Shown in pieces: positions 25,610 through 36,000 of a stretch of DNA of 54,371 bases; within the stretch, counting starts at the first letter, position 1; each line of letters begins with the position of its first letter. Source of the DNA: Brachionus koreanus. Lineage: Eukaryota > Rotifera > Eurotatoria > Ploima > Brachionidae. The position numbers were made by a program, and so were the translations under genes. The notes beneath the pieces were generated by a model. The model was not told the origin of the DNA, ran no database searches, and saw only the letters and a list, made by a program, of their open reading frames with translations. Location of the stretch: contig PJRA01000114.1 in NCBI GenBank assembly GCA_016987375.1, positions 1,290,177 through 1,344,547 of the forward strand. The letters are read 5' to 3'.

Positions 25610-26235
25610 TAAAATTAGATCTAGATTGTCAAAAATATTTTAAAATGAGAATGCACTTTACTAAATGATTTAATAGTTCAAAACAAACGTAAATAAATTT
25701 ATCAAATCGTAACGTAAATAAATTTATCAATCAAATCACTAATTTACAAACAATTAACTAGTTTTTGAATAAAGTTAAATAAAAACTACATGTAAAAAAA
25801 ATTAATTTTAATCTTTTAAAATTTGAAATCAATCGCGCTAAATAAAGAAGCATGCTTGAGATACAGAATTTAAGCCAAAAAAATGTTTTAGTTTAATAAA
25901 AAATTAGACCGAAATAATTGTTTTCAATAGAAATTCAAATTTATTTTTAAAATATTTGATTATTTTATTATATTTTGTAATAATTAAAAACTTTATTTTA
26001 AAATATTTTATTTAAATTTAAAAATTCATTTATCAAGCAAATTTAATAATAAATTAAAAATTGAAGACACTTTAAAATATAAAATTATTGAAATTTAAGG
26101 ATATTACTACTAAAATTCTTTTTAAAATAAAAATAAAGGCGCATTTTTGAAAAATTAAGAATAAATAAATTTGATAGAAAAGTTTAAAGATATAAATTTC
26201 AATTTTAATCAATCAATCTATGTACTAGCTAAAAT
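25610..26235 (+). repeat. ggcgcattttt dispersed repeat, copy 7
   Basis: Nearly identical to 20840-21435. It lies downstream of ZnT copy 4 and upstream of a zinc-finger-family remnant. Confidence 0.8.
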
Positions 26236-26590
26236 AGAAAATATATTTATATTTTTTAAAAAATTATTTTTAATAATCAAGAATGCTAAGTTTGGAAGCT
26301 TTGTTTTAAATTTTAGATACAATCAAATCACTAATTTACAAACAATTAACTAGTTTTTGAAAAAAGTTAAATATGTTAAATCTATTAATTAGCTAAAATA
26401 GTGATTTACAATACTCAAGTACCTTTTTAGTTCAAAAATCAAATTCCAATGAAAAATGAACGAAGACGTTGAGTGCAAAAAACACAAGATTAAAGCAAAT
26501 TTCAATAAATTCAAAAATTAAATTTTGAATGAAAAATTTTAGAGAATTTTATTTTTTTTCTCTGATTTGTTTGAAAAATGCGTAGGTTTC

Positions 26591-27288
26591 AAATTATGAG
26601 TCGTTGCAAGAGCGAAAAGAACGGTAAAAAGATGAACTAAATCTACAGTGTTTTTCGAAATAAGAAAGCAATCACATCGAGATTAAGTGAAAAGGAGGCC
26701 CACGTTACTAAAAGCACGGTTTCAAAACCATCATATATTTGTCTCTCAAAGCCAACACTCTCAAACCATTAATACTATATTTAAAAATTTTTCAAAGGCT
26801 TAGGAATTTTTTCCTTCTCTATTTAAAATCAATCAAAGTGAAAAATCTATTTTTATAAAACCATTGATGATGTCAACTTTGCTTATAGATGAAAATGATC
26901 GTATGAATTTTTTTCTAAATTTAAATTTTTTAATTAAAAAAAAATTTTTAAATAGACTTGTCTTGTCCTGATTTTGATTTTGAAAGCGATAAACATATTA
27001 GTTTCAAATCTTCAATCAATCAAAGTGAAAAATCTATTTTTATAAAACCATTGATGATGTCAACATTGCTTATAGATGAAAATGATCGTATGAATTTTTT
27101 TCTAAATTTAAATTTTTTAATTAAAAAAAAAATTTTAAATAGACTTGTCTTGTCCTGATTTTGATTTTGAAAGCGATAAACATATTAGTTTCAAATCTTC
27201 AATCAATCAAAGTGAAAAATCTATTTTTATAAAACCATTGATGATGTCAACATTGCTTATAGATGAAAATGATGGTTTGAATCATTAA
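26591..27288 (+). pseudogene. Zinc-finger gene remnant: 5' flank fused to tandem KPLM exons
   Basis: 26591-26820 matches the sequence just upstream of the intact gene's ATG (31265-31500: gtttcaaa, agagcgaaaagaacg, gcacggtttcaaaacc, cttaggaattttttcc). It joins directly to the middle of a KPLM-repeat exon near 26828, so all zinc-finger exons are deleted. Two further full units follow (26956-27087 and from 27143) with an exact 187-bp period. The unit encodes SCPDFDFESDKHISFKSS, then SEKSIFIKPLMMSTLLIDE. The last unit runs to TAA 27286-27288 (ENDGLNH). The exon is 132 nt, phase 1 at both ends, and the intron 55 nt. Confidence 0.7.
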
Positions 27289-27659
27289 TTTTCTCTTTTT
27301 AATACATTATTTCAATTTTAGCTTTTTTTCACAATTTCACATCTCTTTCTTTTGTTACTTGTTTTTTTTTTGATATGTTTTGTATTTCTTCTTTCTATTT
27401 TTGTAAGTCGTTTATTTTATAAAAGAAATTTAATTTTCTTATTGTTTGTTTAAAACTTTATTTTATACCTCTATTTAAGAGGAAAAAAAATTTAATTTAG
27501 CCAATTAAAATTTAACTAAACTGTTACAAAGACAAAATAAACTTTAAAAATAAATAATTTCCAATTAGAATATTTGTTAATCAAAATAAGACAACAATTT
27601 AAAAGTGCAAAAATATGTGTCAAATCAATAATTAAATTACAATGACTGAATTGGATAGA

Positions 27660-28047
27660 TTGTAAATTTTTGATATAGTCATAAAAGCATTTCATTTAGC
27701 GCAATACAAGTCAAAATTTTTCAAATTTTCCTACTCGCTTTGACTCGAAATTGTGGATATCAACTTTAAAAAAAATAGAATAAATCAGGGATGATCAAAA
27801 AAATTATACTTTTCAAATTTTCTTCTTTAATGTTGTTTTCATCGTTAGAATGCTTGTCATTTGAATCATCACCGTAGTTTGTCTTTTTGCTGTCAATTAA
27901 TTTATGCTTTTGGCTTATCAAATGAACATCAAATTGAGTTTGACTATTACAGTAAATATCGCACACTTGGCAGTACCAGTCAGAGTTTTTAATTCTATAA
28001 TTTTTTTGTAGTTTAGCTGTAATATTTTGGTCATCTGGCACGGGCAT
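27660..28047 (-). pseudogene. Zinc-finger gene copy, inverted and truncated
   Basis: Exon 1 (28047-27810) is complete and open, with the first C2H2 finger, and its 238-nt length matches the other copies. Exon 2 follows but has lost the segment between HNF and SKRVGKF, and ends in an unrelated junction near 27665 (atcaaaaatttacaatc, normally in exon 3). The second finger is therefore broken. The 5' flank continues upstream (28048-28200) in the same inverted sense, and an inverted scrap of the dispersed repeat follows (28215-28280). Confidence 0.7.
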
Positions 28048-28214
28048 TTCAAATACAATGTAATTGTAAATAAAGAGGGAAAAAATTCCTAAGCCTTTAA
28101 AAAATTTTCAAAAATAGGACTAATGGTTTGAGAGACAAATATATGAGGGTTTTGAAACCGTGCTTTTAGCAACGTGGGCCTCCTTTTCACTTAATCTCAA
28201 TTTTATTTGAAATA

Positions 28215-28280
28215 TATCATATCCTTTAATTTCAATAATTTTATATTTTAAAGTGTTTAATTTATTACTAAATATACTTG
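28215..28280 (-). repeat. Inverted scrap of the dispersed repeat
   Basis: Reverse complement of 16080-16143 (aagtatatttagtaataaat through attgaaatt-aagga). It marks the edge of the inverted block that includes the zinc-finger copy at 27660-28047. A plus-strand open stretch to 28514 (SYKGSFIGYSSVGSHFNS) beyond it is unrecognised and may be chance. Confidence 0.6.
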
Positions 28281-28904
28281 GCAACGTACAGTCTTAGTAC
28301 TCCTTTTATTAGTTATAAAGGAAGTTTCATTGGGTACTCATCTGTAGGTAGCCATTTTAACAGTCTGACCGGCGAAATTTTACAAAAGACATCCATTTCA
28401 ATGGTATTTTTGTCCAAAAATGTTCTACGAGAAAAAGTCAGCAATAATGATTCAAGAAAAATATTTTATTTTTTGTGTGTAAATTTAATGTTTATTATTG
28501 TTGAATTAATATAAATAAAAGATCTTTTGAATTTAACAATTAAAATAGAATTTGTAAAATTAAATTTGAAAAAAAAATTTCCGACAAATTGTCTCAGCCG
28601 ATACTACAAATGTTTATCGGTGAATCAGCATAAAATTTGCATTTTTTCTTAAAGCTAAAAAAAATATTATATAAAAAATGTTTATCAGTTTGTCAGTTTA
28701 GTTAAACTAAACTTGGCCGTAGAATATTAACTATTATTATTATTATTGTTAAATGTAATTATAAATTTTAAATTTTTTGATACATTTGGAGAGAAAGTGG
28801 ATTAAAATTTCTATTAGATAACTAAAGAATTAAATTCTCTTCTTTTCATAAAATAAAAATTTAATTTTTATTTTATTTTTTATCTTAATTAAATGCTCAA
28901 AACT

Positions 28905-29390
28905 TACGAACAATGGAAACCTCCTAGAATTTATTCCAGACTTGTTTTTAAGTCACAGTTTAAAGTCTAAGTCCCAAAAATTTAAGTCAAAGTTATGACT
29001 TGACTTAAAATTTTTTTTTTTTTTAAGTCAAAGTTATGACTTGACTTAAAATTTTTTTTTTTTTAATCAAATATCTAAATCATTGTGTGAATTCTGTTAA
29101 AGTCAGCATGGACCAAATACAGTTCACATTAATCTAAATACATTAAATCAATAACTTTAGATTTTTTTTAAATTAAGGAAGGTGTGGAGGGAACGACATC
29201 GTTCCTGTCACCCTGTAACAGTCACCGTGAACCCTAAACAGGGACCCAGCATATGGGCGCACTTTACGCCACCTTCTCCAAATAATTTTAAGTCATTGAC
29301 TTGACTTGACTTAAGACTTGTGACTTAAAAACAAGTCTGATTTATTCATATGGTTTTGGAAGGGTTGAAATTTTATCGGGATTTGTCAAA
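28905..29390 (+). pseudogene. SLC30A7 (ZnT7)-like fragment, copy 5, split by a TIR insertion
   Basis: Left of the insertion ggaaacctcctagaatttattc and right of it atatggttttggaagggttg rejoin to the ZnT sequence around [19 protein letters not shown] (compare 19125-19180). Only about 85 bp of ZnT sequence is left, ending near 29388 (cgggatttgtc). It is followed at 30530 by the dispersed repeat and at 31530 by the intact zinc-finger gene, the same module order as elsewhere. Confidence 0.75.
28937..29339. mobile_element. hAT-like non-autonomous TIR element (403 bp)
   Basis: The ends are perfect 20-bp inverted repeats: cagacttgtttttaagtcac on the left and its reverse complement at 29320-29339. 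The flanking direct repeat is ATTTATTC (28929-28936 and 29340-29347), 8 bp as in hAT elements, whose ends also commonly begin CAG. The intact ZnT copies have a single ATTTATTC here, confirming the insertion. Inside are two tandem copies of taagtcaaagttatgacttg plus a T-run (about 28980-29065), and a less AT-rich core (29175-29280) bounded by gaaggtg/caccttc with an internal ggaacgacatcgttcc hairpin. No transposase. Confidence 0.85.
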
Positions 29391-29879
29391 ATTTATCCAA
29401 AATTTATCTTTCAAGTTTGATCGACATTTTAATTATCTTTAAATAATTTATTCATTTTCAAACAATTTGATTCAAATAATTTATTTTTCAATAAACAAAA
29501 AAATTTAGTCTTAATTAAAATAATACTTAAATTTTCCAAGAATATAAGAAATGAATAAAAATTAATAAAAAAGTTCAATATGTTACAATAAATATAAAAT
29601 AAAAGTAGATAAAGATTAAAAAATTCTTATTAAACATTTATTTTCCAATATATAATATTAAGATTTAATTAATTAAATTTTATTTCAATTTGACTTTAAT
29701 TTTAACTTAGTCTTAGCCTTAAAAAAAATTTGAAAATGAGAATGGACTTTACTAGATTATTTAATTTTTCAAAACAAACGTTAAAAAAGGTTTACATATC
29801 ATATCACTTTTTTTAATAGACTTTAAATTAATAATAAAAAATTTTTGAATTAAAATTTTTTGAATAACCAAATTTTACT

Positions 29880-30055
29880 ATACGGAAATGTTACTCTGTA
29901 TTTTACTTTAGAAGAAAAAATCCAGGTTTCGGATTTTAGAAATGTCATGTCTGTGTTCGGGTTTTAGTATTGTTTAAAAAAAAAATGTACGCGTCTGTAT
30001 TTTAGGCGACATGTCCGGCATGCCGTTGTCGGATTTTAGGGAAAGCCTTTTATTG
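29880..30055. repeat. gtattttag-rich repeat ending in cggattttagggaaagcc
   Basis: Several ttcggattttag / tgtattttag subrepeats end with the same terminus as the TIR element at 16297-16634. The opposite end is not found, so this is a partial copy. It includes tgtccggcatgccgttgtcgg, a small symmetric sequence. Confidence 0.45.
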
Positions 30056-30529
30056 CCGCCTTACTTTGGAAACAAAATTTTTTTAATTTTGAATTGAATT
30101 TTACCACGCCTTAGATATTTTGATTAAAATATTAACTACCTATCATTCTTATTGGTATTGCATTTACTTAAATTAAAATAGATTAAAGACAAATTAAATA
30201 CATACAACTATAAACATCTGAAATGAACAGTTAAAAAAAATTCTAAAAAATATTTAAAATTAAGAAAAATTTTTTTCAAAATTTCGATTAGATAACAAAA
30301 GAATTAAATTCTTCGATTTTAAAGAATAATTTTAATTTTTAATTTTGATTTTATTTTTTTTATTTGATTTTAATTGAAAAATTTTAAATTAATAAAATTT
30401 AATATAATAAATTTAAAAAATTTAAATAAAGAGAACAGTTTTTTTATTTTTATTTTTTTCATGGTAATTTATTTTTTTAAAAATTATTTAATAATCAAAA
30501 AACGCAAGAAAGCTCGGAAGCTATGTTTT

Positions 30530-30962
30530 AGAAACAATCAAATCATTAATTTACAAACAAAAAACTAATTTTTGAAGAAAGTTAAATTTATACTACATAT
30601 ATGAAAGAATTAATTCTAATCTTCTAAATTCTAAATTCGTAATCACTCGCACTAAAAAAACAAGCATGCTTGAGACACGGGATTTAAGCCAAAAAATGTT
30701 TTAATTAAATAAAAAATTTGACCTGTGTATTATCTTTTAAAAATGATTAAAATTTTTTATAAAATAATTATTAAATTTTGTGATTATCAGTAAGTTTATC
30801 TAAAAATATTCTATCTAATAGTTAAAATTTATTTTTCAAGCAAATTTAATAATAAATTAAAAATTGAAAACGCTTTAAAATATAAAATTATTGAAATTTA
30901 AGGATATTACTAATAAAATTCTTTTTAAATAAAAATTTAGGCGCATTTTTGACAAATTAAAT
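30530..30962 (+). repeat. ggcgcattttt dispersed repeat, copy 8
   Basis: Carries all landmarks up to ggcgcatttttgacaaattaa and the acgtttttcttttttcttagc extension shared with 17405-17440. It lies between ZnT copy 5 and the intact zinc-finger gene. Confidence 0.75.
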
Positions 30963-31529
30963 AAGAAAAACGTTTTTCTTTTTTCTTAGCATTTAGATCA
31001 AAAGAATTAGTAAATTTGATAGAAAAGTTGAAAGCGATAAATTTTAATTTGAATCAATCAATCAATTAATCAGCTAAATTAGTGATTTACTATACGCAAG
31101 TACCTTTTTGGTTTCAAGAAGGATCTAATTCATTTGAAAAATGAACGAAGGCGTTGGATGCTAAAAACACGAGATGAAAGCAAAATTTCAATAAATTCAA
31201 ATATTAAATTTTGAATGAAAAATTTAAGAGATTTTCATTCTTTTTTCTCTGGTTTGAAAAAAATGCGTAGGTTTCAAATTTAGAGTCGTCGCAAGAGCGA
31301 AAAGAACGCTATAAAGATGAACTAAATCTACAGTGTTTTTCGAAATAAAAAAACAATGACATTGAGATTAAGTGAAAAGGAGCCCCACGTTGCTAAAAGC
31401 ACGGTTTCAAAACCCTCATATATTTGTCTCTCAAAGCCAACACTCTTAAACCATTAGTCCTATTTTTGAAAATTTTTTAAAGGCTTAGGAATTTTTTCCC
31501 TCTTTATTTACAATTACATTGTATTTGAA

Positions 31530-32822
31530 ATGCCCGTGCCAGATGACCAAAGTATTACAGCTAAACTACAAAAAAATTATAGAATTAAAAACTCTGAATG
31601 GTACTGCCAAGTGTGCGATATTTACTGTAATAGTCAAACTCAATTTGATGTTCATTTGATAAGCCAAAAGCATAAATTAATTGACAGCAAAAAGACAAAC
31701 TACGGTGATGATTCAAATGACAAGCATTCTACCGATGAAAACAATATTCAAGAAGAAAATTTGAAAAGTAAAATTTTTTCGATCATCTCTGATTTATTCT
31801 TTTTTTTTTTAAGTTGATATCTACAATTTTTCTTTGGCTGAATCGCACAAAATAAACGCCAAAAGTTATCTAATACCTGAGTCAAAGCGAGTAGGAAAAT
31901 TTGAAAAATTTGGCTTCTATTGCGCTAAATGTAATGCTTATATGACTGGACAAATTCAACTAGTGATGGTAAGCCAAACTCAGATAAAATTTTGAATTTG
32001 TAAAATTTTATTTTTTAAAAGCACGTGAAGGGTGCAAAGCATCAATATTTTTCTCCTGGTGAAATTCCGGATTATGTACCATCAAAAATTTACAATCCAA
32101 ATTTCAAAGGAACAAAGGTAATCAATCGGCCGTCTGATCAGCAGAATTTTCGATGCATCCATACACAGTGTGTTAAAAAGCAAGTACCATGCTCAACTCC
32201 TGTCAAGGTTAATCAAATGAACAGTTCATATGTGGACTTTTATGGCAAAAACCAGGGCATCATACACTCTCAGTACTATCCTAGATACTATTCAGGTGGC
32301 TATCACAGTCCAATATACAATCAGTATGGTCAGCAGTCTGTTTTTACAAGTCCTCCACCAACTTCTTCTATTTCACAAAATCCGGACTTAAACTTTTATG
32401 GACAGTATGTTAACCAAAACTCGCCGAGTAGTTTGCTTAATTACAGGATTGCCCAGTCATTCCGCATGTTTCCTTCGAATCAGTCAAATATGATTGTTGT
32501 GAACAATGACACTAGGCGTATCAGTGAGCCGAATTCGAAGCCATCCAGCTACAACTCATCATCTGAAAACTGTCTGAATGTATCTTTTGAGAAAAACTAT
32601 CCAGCTTACAATAGTTATGATTCACCTGTGCTCAATTTAAATTCACAACAATCAAGATTTGTAAATTACTCAAATGGTGTATCCTTACAAGCTAACCAGT
32701 CACCGCATTTGTTTTACCAAAAAAACTCAAATCGTATTTTGATTAATTCTGATAATAATCCGGTTTCAACAACACCTCAAGTAAATTTAGCATACTATCA
32801 GAACTATTCGATGATAAGCTAA
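31530..32822 (+). CDS. Two-C2H2-finger protein with Asn/Ser/Tyr/Gln-rich tail (intact)
   Basis: Three exons: 31530-31767, 31814-31968 and 32022-32822, joined in phases 1 and 0 to give about 397 residues. Finger 1 uses C26, C29, H42, H48; finger 2 uses C116, C119, H132, H138, split by the second intron. Both have the C-x2-C-x12-H-x5-H spacing of U1/matrin-type (zf-met/JAZ-like) fingers, often used for RNA, especially double-stranded RNA. After SPGEIPDYVPSKIYNPNF comes a long low-complexity tail (residues about 149-397) rich in N, S, Y, Q, of a kind seen in RNA-granule proteins. It is the only copy of the family with no break. The ATG is shared by all copies. An AATAAA lies at 33045. I know no direct orthologue; RNA binding is inferred. 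Confidence 0.75.
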
Positions 32823-33044
32823 CTTTGAAGCACTATTAAAATTGAAATTTTTCATTTTTTAATTTTTTTTTCAATCGTTTAATTTTTTAAGATTTGATGA
32901 AAGTTATTGAAATTTTTTTTTGTTTCTGTTTATGGAAAGCGACCAAAAGAGTTATTTTATTTTATTTTGAGTCGACAAAAAGCCGCGTTTATCTTTTTTA
33001 AAAAAAGGCGGATAATGTATGCAAAAAAAATGCATTCTCCTTTA

Positions 33045-33050
33045 AATAAA
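33045..33050 (+). promoter_or_regulatory. Candidate poly(A) signal of the zinc-finger gene
   Basis: AATAAA about 220 nt after the TAA at 32820, in an AT-rich 3' region. Such hexamers are common by chance here. Confidence 0.35.
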
Positions 33051-36000
33051 TCGATTTTTCTATTTTAACATATTTGTTTTGAAACTAAGAAATTTAAAGA
33101 CTTTGATCTCTATTTTTTTCTTCTTCACTTCACTGTCCGTTTGTTTATTGATTTCATTATCGAAACTTTTTATGACTAATTTATCATTTTATTTTTTCGA
33201 TTCAGTATTTAATAAAAATTTAATTCAATTTTTTTTTTATTCTCCTTTTAAAAATCCCATGACTAATTTAGATTAATTTGGATAAAGAAATATTAATAGA
33301 ATAAGCAATTTATTTAATTTATAAATAAAGATAAAATAATTTTCAATTAAAATTAAAAATTAAGGTAGAGAATAAAATCAATTATAAAACCAATAAACAA
33401 TGTTAACAATTAGTCTCTTAAATATTCAATTACAAAAAAGATAAAGCTTTATTTTTATGGCAAATGAAAGACAATTTTTATTTTTCCTTCTGACTAATAT
33501 TATGTTTAAACAATGATTTATTAATTTTTTTTAATTATTTTTTTTATTTCGTTATTTTAATTGATTCTTATTTAACTGCATTTTTTTCGCAGAAAGATAG
33601 CTACCATGGCGAAACTGCATTTATCGTCTTTGCTTTCGAGCTTTCCTGGTGTTGCTTGTTATTAATATTAAACTTTTCTGATTTTTGTCAATTTTTAAAA
33701 ATCTTGGTTTATGATAAAATTATCCAAAAATTGCTCATTTATTCATATCTAATCAGGATTAATCTAATTTAATGATAAAAAAAACGAAAATATAAGTATT
33801 CAGTTATTTCTTTAAAAACTGTAAATCATTACCACCATAACTATAAAGAAGTTCAAAAAACTTGAATTCTAAGATCAAGATCTTGAATATTTTTGAATAA
33901 CCTTATTTTTGTAACTGAAATTTTAATTTTTTCTTTAAAAGCTATTATTTCTCTTATGTTTTTAGATTTCCATTTACAACAAATGCTTAAAAAATGATTA
34001 AATTTATTGATTAAAAAAAATAGAAAGGAAGTAAAAAAATGGATTCAAAACACCCCTCCGGCCTAAGAGTGTCAAACTACACTATGTTTTTAAACAAAGT
34101 AGAAAGCTTGCTTAAGCACATGCTTTAGAGCTGTGCTATGTTGCTTAAGCAGAATATTTTTAGCTAGATTATGCTCAATGTTCGCTTATGAACTATGCTC
34201 TATAACATGCTCTATACATGCTTAGAGATGCTTTAGCAATGCTCTAAAAACTGTGTACTATGTTTAGAAACGTACTGTAGGTCTAGCAAAGATTTAAAAG
34301 TTAAATTGTAAGCGATATTTGATTGATATTGGACTAATAAAATGTAAAAGGTTTTTTTTTTAATTCAATTTTGATTTGATTATTGAAGAAGTTATTTATT
34401 TTATTTATTGATTTTAAAATCTGTTTTAATTTCTTTTTTAAATGATAAACAAAACAAAACTACTAATTAATTGAATTTAATTAATCTAGATTTCATTTAA
34501 AATATATTCATGTAATTTACGAATAAAAAAAATTACATGGGATAACAAATTATTTTTTATGTTAATCTAAGTAGAAATTTTATATTTACACAATAAGTAG
34601 TATTTTAATTAAAAGATTGATTTTATATTATTTTAAAAGGTAAATAAAATAGTTTCCTTTTTACATCGTATTGTATTTTCTTTAAATTTATTTTTAAATT
34701 TTTTAAGCTTAAGAAATCTGTTAACATATTTAATTTAAATCAAAAAATGCTTTTTTTTATTTCAATATATTTTGACGGTTTCGAGAGAGATGCTCCAAAT
34801 TGATCTCTTATTTCTTAAATAATTTATGTAAATTAAAATTTAAAGAGTTTATTTGAAAAAGCTTTTTAAATATTTTTTTAAATTTTAAAGCATAATAAAT
34901 TTTCGTTATGCTGACTTAATTTTATGATTTTAGAATTATACTTTGAGCTTGTTTAATTTAAGAAAAGATTAAAATAAGTTAATGATGATATCGCGTGACA
35001 CATAACAAATTATCAAATCAAATAACCTCATCAAAAATAGATGCAAATGAATAATAGTAACGAATTTAAATATTTTATCCTATTTTTTCCACATAAAAAA
35101 TATAAAATTTTACTTGTAGCTTTAAATTTTAATTTAATTTAATATATTTTATTTGTTTGTATATCATTATTGTTATTATTATTACTAATGTTAGTATTAA
35201 TGAAAACAAGAGTAGGCAGAAAAATTTCACTAATGCTTTTCAAATACAGTTTTAAAGCCAATTTGTTTGAATGTTGCTCATTCAATGACAAATACCTGCT
35301 ACAAAATGTGTATAAAACCAACTACTTCAATAATAAAATCAAAATTCAAATAAAAAAAATCCTTATACATTTTATAAATCCAATATCATTGAAATAACGC
35401 ACATATTTTAGCTTATGAATCTTTAATAGACTTAATCTAAATTATAATGAACAGATATCTTATTAATTAAATTCAAATAATTAATCTTTTTGTTTTTTTT
35501 ATTATTTATTTAAAAAGTAAATTAAAAACTAAATTATTAGAATAAAATTACTATTTTAGATATATCTAATAATGTTTTCTTTTTTAGATATTTTGAATTT
35601 ATCTAATAAATTAATCATTTGAATTATCTTTAGTTAAAAAATTTCAATCAATTTTTTTTAAAATTTAATTATTTATAATTAACAGAGATCTTTGAGAAGA
35701 TTACAGATTCAAGTATTCAATAATTTTAAATCTGCAATTCATTTTTCAGCTATATATTTTTTTACTAAAATAATTAATCAAATCTTTTTATTCATATCCT
35801 AGAGGATTATGAGAATGTTTTGCAAAAACCATGATTGCTGAATAATTTCCATAGAACATATTCAATCGATAATATTTTATTTGATAATTCAGTTTCAAAT
35901 TTGAGACATTTTTCATTTTCTAATCCGATTATTTCATTATTTAATGAAACACTATTAACTGAATAAAATTATAAGGTACAAAAATGAATTATTTTTCGGT

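Noticed and set aside
28981..29070. Tandem taagtcaaagttatgacttg units as a CRISPR-like array
   Set aside because: Only two copies, separated by T runs rather than unique spacers, inside a TIR element of a eukaryotic genome.
29175..29280. GC-containing core of the hAT-like element as a tRNA or SINE head
   Set aside because: No A box/B box pair or cloverleaf could be drawn; only simple hairpins are visible.
35139..35397. Overlapping open frames on both strands in the gene desert
   Set aside because: Low-complexity composition from AT-rich repeats (tta/att triplets), no splice context, no family resemblance.
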